A DNA stretch of 22,366 nt from an uncultured Clostridium sp. (GCF_900547735.1 NZ_URHZ01000086.1:1-22366), one strand, 5' to 3'; counted from the first letter of the stretch, positions 7,727 through 15,167 are shown. Numbers and translations: made by a program. The notes: generated by a model not told the origin, from the sequence alone.

Positions 7727-8653
7727 CTATTCTCCTTTTTCATTGTTACGGGTGCCCGGCATCCTGCCGTCGTTCCTGTTTGCTCCGTGTACAGGAACCT
7801 GCCGGCTCCCCTCGGTCCATATCACGAGAAAAGAATTCGCGAAATTCTCAAACTGGCCGTCCTCACAGACGGCGTCGTATGCGGCTCCCACGTCCATCAG
7901 CAGATATTCCGGATAATCGTAGAGTGCCAGCATTCCGGTCAAATCGCCCTTTTTCGGCAGATACCATTCGGAATAGATGGAAGAGGGAAGACGGTAATCC
8001 GGCATTGGATAATAGAATCTTCCTCCCTCCAGACAGTTCTCCAGTTTCCGCTTCGTCACGCTCACCGCGTCCCTCTCTGCACCGGCAAAATACTTGAGGC
8101 CAAACTGGTTGCAGGCCGCAAGAATCAGTGTTCCGCCCGGCGCCAGAAGCTGTCTGGCCGCGCGAATCTGCCCGTCGAGCGGATCTTTCTCTCCCGCCCG
8201 GCTTTCCGCGTGCAGAGAACCTATTACCGTCACATAGGCAAACCTGCCGTGATTCTCAGGGTTTTCGGCATAAGACTCCAGACTGCCGCATTCCAGCCTG
8301 AGTCCTGAATTTTCCTGATATCTGGTTTTTACCACGGAAAGGCTCTCCTCCGACTCGTCGAGTACCGTCACATTCCCCGTCCTCTTTAAAAACAGCCCGG
8401 TCAGCGCGCCGAAATCGGCCCCCACCTGAAGGAGCGGTCCGCCCTCTTTAAAATCATACCACTCCAGGAGATTTTCCCGAAGCGGAGCCAGCGCATAGAG
8501 GTAATCCAGACGTTTATTTTCCTTTAAAGCCCTCTTTATATCTAAGCCCGTGTCCGTCGTATATTTATCTATCAGACTCAGGATCTCACCGTTCAGGCTC
8601 TTTTTCGTTTTCCTGTTTTTCGTTATGTTCGCACTATTGTTCAAATTCTCCAT
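7727..8653 (-). CDS. Class I SAM-dependent methyltransferase
   Basis: This 308-residue cytoplasmic protein carries a Rossmann-type methyltransferase core: LLQVGADFGALTG (about 74-86) as the SAM-binding glycine loop and VTVLDESEE (about 95-103) as the acidic strand-2 end. RQLLAPGGTLILAA matches the post-motif region before strand 5. The frame runs further upstream into the ABC gene, but the ATG at 8653 has AAGGAG nine bases before it and leaves a 13-base gap to the previous stop. Its place between a Wzt-type ABC ATPase and a large glycosyltransferase suggests it methylates a surface glycan or a glycan precursor, perhaps as a chain-end cap. That role is inferred from context. Confidence 0.82.
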   Translation of the reverse strand: MENLNNSANITKNRKTKKSLNGEILSLIDKYTTDTGLDIKRALKENKRLDYLYALAPLRENLLEWYDFKEGGPLLQVGADFGALTGLFLKRTGNVTVLDESEESLSVVKTRYQENSGLRLECGSLESYAENPENHGRFAYVTVIGSLHAESRAGEKDPLDGQIRAARQLLAPGGTLILAACNQFGLKYFAGAERDAVSVTKRKLENCLEGGRFYYPMPDYRLPSSIYSEWYLPKKGDLTGMLALYDYPEYLLMDVGAAYDAVCEDGQFENFANSFLVIWTEGSRQVPVHGANRNDGRMPGTRNNEKGE

Positions 8654-8666
8654 CTTAAGGGTCTCC

Positions 8667-10022
8667 TTACACATCGGCGTCCACAAGCACCGCTTCCACT
8701 TCCGGTTCCATATCGTAGACTCCAACCGTGTTCTTATTGGAAATCACAGTGATGTTCACCACGTCGTAAAGCCGGTGGTACACTACGTGCTCCCCGTTTT
8801 CAAAACCGGTGCAGCTCATGGACAGCAGATACTCTCCGCCCTGAAGCGTCATCTTCTGCGTAAACGCCACCTCATAAACATCGCCTTTTTTGACCGGCTT
8901 TATATCGGTTCCTTCAAACAGGGTATTGGTGCCGGTCAGGTCGTTGCCCTTCTTGTCCTTGATCGTATAGGTAAAAATAGGAGCCTGTATGGCATCGTTA
9001 AACCGGATCTTCTCCTTGATTGTAAACGATTCCCCCTTCAAAAGGAGGTTTGTGATATTGCCTCTCTGGTCGATCAGGCCCATATCAAATATTTCCGCCC
9101 TTCCGTCTCCGTATTCCTCGCGGTTTAAATTGACCGTCAGTTTGTTCCGCATAAGAGAAGGGCCGGACGCCTTGTCTGCGGAAGCCGAATCTTCTCCCGC
9201 TTCCCCGCCGCCCATCTCGGCCAGCACAACCTTTTCACCGGAAAAATCGCTTATCTGTGCAAGTTCCTCCCGCAGCGCCTCCATCTGGCCTGCCAGGATT
9301 TTCTTGTACATATCCACCATCTTGCCCGCGGAACCCTCGGCGATAAATTCACCTCTGTTTAACAGGACTACCTTATCACAGTATTTGATAATACTGCCCA
9401 TATCATGGGTAACCATGACGATTGTCGTCCCGTTTTTCCTGATCTCGTCCATCCTCCGGTAACACTTGGACTGGAAGAAAACATCGCCGACCGACAGGGC
9501 CTCGTCCACAATCAGAATCTCCGGCTCCACGTTAATCGCCAGTGCAAAAGCCAGCCGCACGAACATACCGCTGGAATACGTCTTTACCGGCTGGTAAACG
9601 AAATCGCCGATGTCGGCAAATTCCAGGATATCCTGAAGCTTGGCCTCCATCTCTTTTCTGGAAAATCCCATCATCGTTCCGTTCATATAGATGTTTTCAA
9701 TTCCGGTATAATCCATGTTAAAACCGGCTCCCAGTTCCAGTAGGGCCGATATCGTGCCATCCACCTTCACCTGGCCCGACGTCGGCGTCAGGACTCCGGT
9801 TATAATTTTTAATATCGTGGATTTACCGGAACCGTTCGTTCCGATGATTCCGATTGTCTGTCCCTTTTCCACGGAAAAAGAAATGTCGCTGAGGGCATAG
9901 AAGTCCTTATGATACTCCTTATGACCGATATTCAGCGATTCCTTCAGACGGTCAATGGGTTTTTCATACAGCCGGTAAATTTTTGTTACATCTTTTATTT
10001 CAATTGCGTATTCTGCAGCCAT
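8667..10022 (-). CDS. Polysaccharide ABC exporter ATP-binding protein, Wzt-like
   Basis: This 451-residue protein has a full ABC ATPase followed by an extra sugar-binding domain. Walker A GTNGSGKST is at 61-69, signature YSSGM at 149-153, Walker B ILIVDE at 169-174 and switch histidine H206. Residues about 300-445 form a beta-rich domain like the Wzt C-terminal domain, which in O-antigen export recognises the modified end of the chain. A short linker rich in Gly, Ser and Ala (270-290) joins the two. The ATG at 10022 has GGAGG five bases upstream; an in-frame TTG at 10034 is less likely. It is first in an operon with a methyltransferase and a glycosyltransferase. The permease (Wzm-like) that such an ATPase needs is not in the window. 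Confidence 0.92.
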   Translation of the reverse strand: MAAEYAIEIKDVTKIYRLYEKPIDRLKESLNIGHKEYHKDFYALSDISFSVEKGQTIGIIGTNGSGKSTILKIITGVLTPTSGQVKVDGTISALLELGAGFNMDYTGIENIYMNGTMMGFSRKEMEAKLQDILEFADIGDFVYQPVKTYSSGMFVRLAFALAINVEPEILIVDEALSVGDVFFQSKCYRRMDEIRKNGTTIVMVTHDMGSIIKYCDKVVLLNRGEFIAEGSAGKMVDMYKKILAGQMEALREELAQISDFSGEKVVLAEMGGGEAGEDSASADKASGPSLMRNKLTVNLNREEYGDGRAEIFDMGLIDQRGNITNLLLKGESFTIKEKIRFNDAIQAPIFTYTIKDKKGNDLTGTNTLFEGTDIKPVKKGDVYEVAFTQKMTLQGGEYLLSMSCTGFENGEHVVYHRLYDVVNITVISNKNTVGVYDMEPEVEAVLVDADV

Positions 10023-10055
10023 TGTTTCCTCCAAAAAATGCGTATAATCGTTTGT

Positions 10056-10091
10056 ATTATAACATATTCTTCCCTTTTTTCATACTGTCAA
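10056..10091 (-). promoter_or_regulatory. Promoter of the glycan operon
   Basis: On the minus strand TGTTATAAT (10056-10064) is an extended -10 element about 34 bases before the ATG of the ABC gene. TTGACA (10086-10091) lies 24 bases upstream of TATAAT, too far for a standard pair, so the extended -10 probably carries the activity. It sits just inside the edge of the right repeat. Confidence 0.55.
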
Positions 10092-10106
10092 AAAGCTTAA
10101 GGGAAA

Positions 10107-10421
10107 TTTAGTTGAGATGCGAGGACGCCTCTGTGAGACGGCGGACGGGGGAGTGGGAGGGTGTATATGAGTCTTCAGTCCCGGTTTTTAGGTTGTGGCG
10201 AGGGGGAATCCGGAGAAACACTTTCCTGCGGGGACACGCTCCCGCTTGTGAAGCGCACAGCGGATGCTAAGCTCGTGAGGGACCTCGCTAAGCACCGGCG
10301 GGCTTCAAGGTCACCCTTCGGAAAGTGTTTCTCCTCCTTCCCCCGGGCAGGTTGTCGACGGGACTGAAGACCCAGGGAAGGTTGTTGCCCCGTCCGCCGG
10401 CTTACAGGGGCTGATTGTCTC
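10107..10421 (+). repeat. Structured repeat element, right copy, nested stems
   Basis: Five nested stems close on a central loop: 10127-10134 with 10404-10411 (8 bp, one GU), 10140-10150 with 10388-10398 (11 bp), 10171-10183 with 10359-10371 (13 bp), 10202-10208 with 10338-10344 (7 bp) and 10212-10226 with 10320-10334 (15 bp). The 93-base loop holds further small hairpins and a GCTAAGC sequence that occurs twice. Its first 111 bases recur inverted at 1-113. No coding frame with a ribosome site lies in it. It may be a non-coding RNA or a MITE-like palindromic element; no family is recognised. Confidence 0.8.
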
Positions 10422-10591
10422 TTTCGTCAAGTGGGGAGGGTATTGTCGCGGGCACTATGTAGCCGTAGTTTTGCTGAAAAGTTTGGAATTTCATATAGAA
10501 ATGTTTCAGTTTAAACAGATGATAAAACCGGAACAGATTTCTGGAAATTTTTGTCTTATTTTAAAATGTTCTGTCATATCCGCTCGAAAGG

Positions 10592-10619
10592 TTGTACACT
10601 TAGAGGTAGGATGCATAAT
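10592..10619 (+). promoter_or_regulatory. Possible promoter of zinc-ribbon gene
   Basis: TTGTAC (10592-10597) and CATAAT (10614-10619) are spaced 16 bases apart, about 115 bases before the ATG of the zinc-ribbon gene. A second TATAAT lies at 10649-10654. The start point is not certain. Confidence 0.4.
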
Positions 10620-10625
10620 ATGTAT

Positions 10626-10708
10626 ATGCAATTTGCAATTTATGAACCTATAATGATCGTGTCTGCTAACATGCAGAGTACAACAATGCCATTTACTGCA
10701 AATTGCAT
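10626..10708. promoter_or_regulatory. 12-bp inverted repeat upstream of zinc-ribbon gene
   Basis: ATGCAATTTGCA (10626-10637) is exactly complementary to TGCAAATTGCAT (10697-10708), with 59 bases between that include TATAAT (10649-10654). It ends about 25 bases before the start codon. It could be a paired operator or a leader hairpin. Confidence 0.5.
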
Positions 10709-10733
10709 GAATCAGGAAAAAGGGGGAGTAATT

Positions 10734-11165
10734 ATGTTTTGTAAAAGATGTGGGGCACAACTGCCCGAAGGCGCAGGCACGTGTCCGCAATGCGGCCAGC
10801 AGATGGTCATCCCGGAAAATCCTTCCACACCGGCAGATCAGCCAACCGTCTGCGAAGAGAGGCACGACGAGTTTTCAGCGGCCGCGGCCGCCCGCAAATT
10901 AAGCGTATGGTGCTGGCTGGCGATTGCCTCATTGGCATGCGGCTGTTTTACGCTCTACAAGGGAATTGACAAAATGATGCGCTACAACGACGGGGACCAT
11001 TACCCCTATGAACCCGCGAACGCTTATGTCGGCGGGGATGCCTATAATTACATCATCAACGGCAATTATGCTACGGCGTTTTTTGTTTTGACGGCCATGT
11101 TCGTTCTGGCGGCTGTCGGCCTTCTGATTGTGCACTATTTGGCAGAAGCAAAGGAAAATAAATAA
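10734..11165 (+). CDS. Zinc-ribbon membrane protein, 143 residues
   Basis: The N-terminus carries a double CxxC zinc ribbon (C3, C6, C17, C20). A flexible linker rich in Pro, Glu and Ala and two hydrophobic spans follow (about 55-75 and 112-136). Proteins of this type are common in Firmicutes and usually uncharacterised. They are thought to sit in the membrane with the ribbon inside. The frame is open back to 10551, but AGGGGGAG before the ATG at 10734 and the ribbon start MFCKRCG set the start. The segment between the spans (about 80-112) is rich in Tyr, Asp and Asn and would face outward. It converges on the histidine kinase gene across a terminator. Confidence 0.8.
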   Translation: MFCKRCGAQLPEGAGTCPQCGQQMVIPENPSTPADQPTVCEERHDEFSAAAAARKLSVWCWLAIASLACGCFTLYKGIDKMMRYNDGDHYPYEPANAYVGGDAYNYIINGNYATAFFVLTAMFVLAAVGLLIVHYLAEAKENK

Positions 11166-11200
11166 ATGTTTTGCAGCAGATGTGGAATTATACTGCACTC
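11166..11200 (+). pseudogene. Broken start of a second zinc-ribbon gene
   Basis: Directly after the previous stop, an ATG opens with MFCSRCGIILHS, nearly the same start as the complete gene (MFCKRCGAQLPE). The matching stops after about ten codons at a strong terminator hairpin, and the rest of the frame runs antisense through the kinase gene. This looks like the remains of a tandem paralogue. Confidence 0.45.
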
Positions 11201-11201
11201 T

Positions 11202-11252
11202 AAAAGCCGCAGCCGCCTTCCTCATTTTCTGAGGAAAGCGGCTGCGGCTTTT
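11202..11252. terminator. Strong bidirectional terminator
   Basis: AAAAGCCGCAGCCGC (11202-11216) pairs with GCGGCTGCGGCTTTT (11238-11252), and TTCCTCA with TGAGGAA inside, leaving one mismatch and a five-base loop. The A-run and T-run on the two sides let it end both the zinc-ribbon transcript and the convergent kinase transcript. Confidence 0.9.
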
Positions 11253-11257
11253 TATTG

Positions 11258-13420
11258 TCAATCCAGCGCCTCTTTCAGCACATGCATCATCCGATCCGCG
11301 TCAATCGGCTTTGCTATATGGGCGTTCATTCCGCTCTCTTCGGCCCGTTCAACGTCCTCGCTGAATGCATTTGCCGTCATTGCCACGATCGGCACCGTCA
11401 GGCTGTCCGGACGCCCGGATGCCCGAATCTCCCGGCAGGCGTCGTAGCCGTTCATCACCGGCATCAGAATATCCATCAGAATTATATCGAAAAATCCCGG
11501 TTCCATCTTCAGGTACAGCTCCACCGCCTCCCGGCCGTTGACGGCTTTCATGCTTTTCATTCCGGCCATGGATAAAAACGTTTCCGCTATTTCCGCGTTT
11601 AATTCATTGTCCTCCACCAGCAGACACTGTTTTCCACAAAGGCAGTTCATGATTTCCTCCGATTTGAATACGGAGCCGGTGCCCTCCTCTTTTTCACGGA
11701 GCACCATCGTCCGGGAGGTCAGGGGCAGCACAAGTTCCACGCGGAATACGGATCCCTTGCCGGGACTGCTCTCCACCCCGATATGTCCTCCCATCAATTC
11801 CACCAGGTTCTTTGTAATAGCCATTCCCAGACCGGTTCCCTTATAGCTGGAACGGCCGGAATCATTTTCCTGGGTAAATGGTTCAAAAATATGTTTCTGG
11901 AACTCTTCCGACATTCCCACGCCCGTATCGGATATCACGAACCGGTACCGTCCTTTTCCCTCCCTGTCACAGGGCAGCTCTGAGGCCTCCACCGTGATTC
12001 TGCCGCCATCGGGAGTGCATTTCACCGCATTGCTCAGAATATTCATGATAATCTGGCTGATACGGACCGGATCTCCCAAAACGGTGTCATGGGTGATATT
12101 TTCACAATGGACCGTCAGGGACAGCCTCTTTTCTTCCGCCTTTTTTTCCACCAGCATCCGGTTGGACTCAATCAGCTCCGTCAAGGAAACCGCCTGGCTT
12201 GCCAGCTCGATCTTCTGGGCCTCAATCTTGGACATATCGAGGACATCGTTAATAATTCCCAGAAGCAGCCTGGAAGACACATCGATTTTCGTCAGGCAGT
12301 CCGTCACACACTTCCCGTCACTTATATTTTCCTGGGCGATTCTGGCCATTCCGGTGATGGCATTCATCGGCGTCCTGATATCATGGGACACGTTGGAAAG
12401 AAAGCTGCTCTTAGCCCGGTTCGCAGCCTCGGCGGCGTCGCGGGCGGAGACGATCTCCATATACTGGGCCTTGTCGAGCCTGTAGGTGTACAGATTGAAA
12501 TAAATAAGCGTCAGGGCCACCAGCACCAGGCTCAGACCGCACTGCAGCAGTACCTCGTCCAGTTTTCCTCTGACCGACGCCTCTATCACCTCCGACGGCA
12601 CCATAAAGAGCTGATAGCCGTCCATGCTCTCAAACGGCAGCACGCTGAGACAGTATTCCCTGTGCTCATCCTTCACCCATGTCGTGGTGCCGTGTCCCTG
12701 TATGGCGGACTCCGTCATTTTCGGCAGCTTGTTTTTATCGGAAAACTTCAAGCCCGAAAAGTATTCTTCCACCGTCCCGTAATCCTTTTCTTCCGTCTCT
12801 TTCCCCGCAAAATGCATAAAGGTATTTCCATATCCATCCGCGAGGACAACTGTTGCGTCCCCGTCATAGAGTTCCTTATTCAGGCTGTCATATAACGACG
12901 TATTGCTGTAGGCCATAGCCAGCGCTGCTACCCTGAAACCGGCCACCTCATACGGTTCCACCGGAATGCTCACGAAAACGGCATCCTCCGAATCATTAAA
13001 AAGCCCTACCCTGAATATTTCTTCCTTTTTCTCCAGGAGGAGCTTCAGATCTGCGGACTTTTGAATTTTTTCCCTTTTCCCGCCTTTTCCCGCTGCATAT
13101 CCTTCTTCGTCTATCAGGTAAATTCCAAACAGGTTGTTGTCGGCCGCGCTTCTCCCCAGATAAACGGAAAGTTCCTCCGCACTCATCTGGTTAAACATCC
13201 TGAGTGTCTCGCTGACATTGCGCAGCATGCTCCTGTTATCCGCAAACCGCATATCATACACCATGCAGTTCTGCTGTGCCACTCTCCTCAGGTTGCTGGC
13301 GCTCATGTTTCTTGTAATATTTTTATACGCATAGAAAAGAAGAAATCCCGATACAAAAATACAGGCTACCGATATGATTGTTCTCAGGGCTGCTCTTCTG
13401 CCGATGCCCGGTTTCTCCAC
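11258..13420 (-). CDS. Hybrid sensor histidine kinase with receiver domain
   Basis: This 720-residue protein is a membrane sensor kinase. A membrane span at about 12-32, an outer sensor region (about 35-285, Cache-like in size) and a second span at about 288-310 precede the HisKA domain with the phospho-accepting H346 in SHDIRTPMN. The ATPase domain shows N464 (N box), DTGVGM (498-503) and GTGLGM (528-533). A C-terminal receiver domain has acidic E603/D604, phosphoacceptor D650, T682 and K704. It starts at GTG with AGGGGAG five bases before. No separate response regulator or phosphotransfer protein is adjacent, so its partner lies elsewhere. The ligand is unknown; the Cache assignment is tentative. 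Confidence 0.93.
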   Translation of the reverse strand: MEKPGIGRRAALRTIISVACIFVSGFLLFYAYKNITRNMSASNLRRVAQQNCMVYDMRFADNRSMLRNVSETLRMFNQMSAEELSVYLGRSAADNNLFGIYLIDEEGYAAGKGGKREKIQKSADLKLLLEKKEEIFRVGLFNDSEDAVFVSIPVEPYEVAGFRVAALAMAYSNTSLYDSLNKELYDGDATVVLADGYGNTFMHFAGKETEEKDYGTVEEYFSGLKFSDKNKLPKMTESAIQGHGTTTWVKDEHREYCLSVLPFESMDGYQLFMVPSEVIEASVRGKLDEVLLQCGLSLVLVALTLIYFNLYTYRLDKAQYMEIVSARDAAEAANRAKSSFLSNVSHDIRTPMNAITGMARIAQENISDGKCVTDCLTKIDVSSRLLLGIINDVLDMSKIEAQKIELASQAVSLTELIESNRMLVEKKAEEKRLSLTVHCENITHDTVLGDPVRISQIIMNILSNAVKCTPDGGRITVEASELPCDREGKGRYRFVISDTGVGMSEEFQKHIFEPFTQENDSGRSSYKGTGLGMAITKNLVELMGGHIGVESSPGKGSVFRVELVLPLTSRTMVLREKEEGTGSVFKSEEIMNCLCGKQCLLVEDNELNAEIAETFLSMAGMKSMKAVNGREAVELYLKMEPGFFDIILMDILMPVMNGYDACREIRASGRPDSLTVPIVAMTANAFSEDVERAEESGMNAHIAKPIDADRMMHVLKEALD

Positions 13421-13455
13421 TGTAACTCCCCTTTTTATATTATCTGATTGTTCCC

Positions 13456-13600
13456 GCAGGTATCATGTTCGCTACGCGCACATTATACTATATTCACTTT
13501 GTGAATACGTGTCTCCGACGGAACTTAGCGCCCGTATTTCTGCGGTAGACGCAGAAAACGGTATGCGCAGGTATAATGTTCGCTACGCGCACATTATACC
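13456..13600. repeat. Tandem palindromic repeats between kinase and mgsA
   Basis: A 33-base unit occurs at 13456-13488 and 13567-13599 with one mismatch. The second copy forms a perfect 10-bp stem (GGTATAATGT with ACATTATACC) around TCGCTACGCGC. Between them are two more hairpins: TATTCAC/GTGAATA at 13491-13507 and TTTCTGC/GCAGAAA at about 13537-13557. Each 33-base unit holds ATTATA, and the second copy also holds TATAAT, so -10-like boxes occur on both strands. No larger repeat number is present here. Confidence 0.8.
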
Positions 13601-13753
13601 ATACCTTTACACGCAGAAGAAGAGAATTTTACATTAAAATGTTAAAATAGAATAGTAATGTCAGAAATCTCCCCCGATGCTCCTCACATGGTAATCACAA
13701 CAAGGTACGGATACAGAAAATACGATGATTTATGCCGTATAATTTCTCTTTTC

Positions 13754-13782
13754 TTGACATTTCTTTCATTTTATGCAAGAAT
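13754..13782 (+). promoter_or_regulatory. Probable mgsA promoter
   Basis: TTGACA (13754-13759) and AAGAAT (13777-13782) are 17 bases apart. The -35 is perfect and the -10 matches four of six positions. It lies about 50 bases before the mgsA start. Confidence 0.55.
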
Positions 13783-13832
13783 CAGGTTACTGCCATGCTG
13801 TAACACAATCAGTGAAAAGGAGAGTGATTTAT

Positions 13833-14297
13833 ATGGATTTTTTAACAATGACAATCGGAAAACAGAAAAATATAGCTTTAATCGCACATGACAATAAAAA
13901 GAAGGATCTTATCAACTGGTGCGAGGAGAATAAGGAGATCCTGAAAAAACATTTCCTGTGCGGGACAGGCACTACCGCCAGGATGATCACGGACTGTACC
14001 GCCCTGCCGGTGAAGGGCTACAACAGCGGCCCTCTCGGTGGCGACCAGCAGATTGGCGCCAAGATTGTTGAGGGACAGATTGATTTTATCATCTTCTTCT
14101 CCGACCCCCTGACCGCCCAGCCCCACGACCCGGACGTCAAGGCGCTGCTCAGAATTGCGCAGGTTTATGATATTCCCATCGCCAATAATAAGGCAACCGC
14201 GGATTTTATGATTACATCCAGCCTGATGAATCAGGAATATGAGCATGACATTATCAATTTCCACCAGAATATCAAGCAGAGGGCGGAAACACTGTAG
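13833..14297 (+). CDS. mgsA: Methylglyoxal synthase
   Basis: This 154-residue cytoplasmic enzyme converts dihydroxyacetone phosphate to methylglyoxal and phosphate, a bypass of lower glycolysis used when phosphate is short or sugar phosphates build up. Active-site residues fall at the same numbers as in the E. coli enzyme: H19, D71 in GPLGGDQQIGA, H98 and D101 in PHDPDVKALLR. The phosphate-binding GTGTT loop is at 44-48. The motif usually written FFWDPL reads FFSDPL here. The frame extends to 13773, but AAGGAGAG before the ATG at 13833 and the length match to the family fix the start. It stands alone between the palindrome array and a small membrane-protein pair. Confidence 0.95.
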   Translation: MDFLTMTIGKQKNIALIAHDNKKKDLINWCEENKEILKKHFLCGTGTTARMITDCTALPVKGYNSGPLGGDQQIGAKIVEGQIDFIIFFSDPLTAQPHDPDVKALLRIAQVYDIPIANNKATADFMITSSLMNQEYEHDIINFHQNIKQRAETL

Positions 14298-14304
14298 GTT
14301 CCTG

Positions 14305-14385
14305 TTGATCGGCCGTTCCCGCTGTGGTAGAATCAAAACTGCCCGGAGCGTGCAGAGGGCGGGAATGAATTTTGAAACACGCTCC
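14305..14385 (+). promoter_or_regulatory. Promoter and leader hairpin of the small membrane-protein pair
   Basis: TTGATC (14305-14310) and TAGAAT (14328-14333) are exactly 17 bases apart. In the leader, GGAGCGTG (14345-14352) pairs with CACGCTCC (14378-14385). The hairpin ends about 19 bases before the ribosome site, so it could influence translation of the first gene. Confidence 0.55.
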
Positions 14386-14418
14386 AGACAGGACACGACA
14401 CAAAGGAGGACACGGACT

Positions 14419-14763
14419 ATGAAACAGCGCAATATTGCGGTATGTATTTTACTGCTGTTTGTAACGTGCGGCATCTATGGAATTTACTGGATGATTGTAC
14501 TGAATGACGAGACAAATGCCCTTTCCGGCAGAATGGGGACAAGCGGAGGAATGGTTTTTCTGTTTTCCCTGCTGACCTGCGGAATTTATGCCTACTACTG
14601 GATGTACCAGATGGGAAATGCCGTTGAGATGATTCATGACCAGCACGGCGAACCAAGGGGAAGCGCGCCGGTGATTTATCTGCTTCTCAGCCTGTTCGGA
14701 CTGAGCATCGTAGCTTATGCTCTTTTACAGAATGAGCTGAATAAATATCTTCCAAATGCATAA
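14419..14763 (+). CDS. DUF4234-like small membrane protein
   Basis: This 114-residue protein has three hydrophobic segments (about 5-28, 44-64, 84-102). The first two carry a repeated motif, TCGIYGIYW (16-24) and TCGIYAYYW (53-61), typical of DUF4234 proteins, whose role is unknown. AAAGGAGGA lies eight bases before the ATG. The longer open frame from 14239 overlaps mgsA and lacks a ribosome site. Its stop overlaps the start of the next gene by eight bases, so the two are translated together. Family assignment is by motif memory and good but not tested. Confidence 0.8.
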   Translation: MKQRNIAVCILLLFVTCGIYGIYWMIVLNDETNALSGRMGTSGGMVFLFSLLTCGIYAYYWMYQMGNAVEMIHDQHGEPRGSAPVIYLLLSLFGLSIVAYALLQNELNKYLPNA

Positions 14764-15157
14764 ACGTTTGCGGAAACTGTGCATCGGAATCGGCTGGCTC
14801 CTCGGAGCCGGCCTGTTTTATATCTTCTTATGCACTCTGGCGGGACGTCCCCTGATCCCCTGCCTGTTCCATGAAGTCACAGGGCTTTACTGCCCCGGCT
14901 GCGGTGTAAGCCGCATGTGCCTCGCCCTCTTCCGTCTCGACTTTAAAACGGCACTCCGGGCCAATCCGGTTATACTCCTGCTGCTTCCCGCGGGCCTTGT
15001 AATCGCTCTGCAGATGGCGGTCCGGTATGTGAAAACAGGAAAACGCCTTCCGACCCGCGCCCAGACCATCGTTATCTATTTTATGATTGGTATTCTCCTG
15101 CTCTTCGGGCTGCTCCGCAACCTGCCCGGAACTGCACGTTTTTTCCCCTCTCCGTAA
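14756..15157 (+). CDS. DUF2752-family membrane protein
   Basis: This 133-residue protein has hydrophobic segments near 8-30, 72-90 and 104-121 and the hallmark YCPGCGVSRM (45-54) of DUF2752 proteins. In these the CPGCG..R motif follows the first span. Function is unknown for the family. The ATG lies within the end of the previous gene (eight-base overlap) with no strong ribosome site of its own, which points to coupling. The frequent pairing of small membrane proteins of this kind suggests a shared process, but I cannot name it. Confidence 0.85.
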   Translation: MHKRLRKLCIGIGWLLGAGLFYIFLCTLAGRPLIPCLFHEVTGLYCPGCGVSRMCLALFRLDFKTALRANPVILLLLPAGLVIALQMAVRYVKTGKRLPTRAQTIVIYFMIGILLLFGLLRNLPGTARFFPSP

Positions 15158-15167
15158 AAGGAGGATA

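Noticed and set aside
8654..8725. Upstream extension of the methyltransferase by 24 codons
   Set aside because: It would overlap the ABC gene; the ATG at 8653 has a proper ribosome site just after the ABC stop.
10161..10367. Frame of 68 codons inside the structured repeat
   Set aside because: No ribosome site, and the span is taken up by paired arms. It is best explained as non-coding.
1..10421. Composite transposon
   Set aside because: The inverted repeats look like one, but no transposase or recombinase gene or target-site duplication is seen.
12089..12895. Plus-strand frame of 268 codons antisense to the histidine kinase
   Set aside because: Its length is striking, but the kinase domains on the other strand are unmistakable and this frame has no recognisable motifs.
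13456..13600. CRISPR-like repeats
   Set aside because: Only two copies, spacing of 111 bases filled with other hairpins, and no cas genes in the window.
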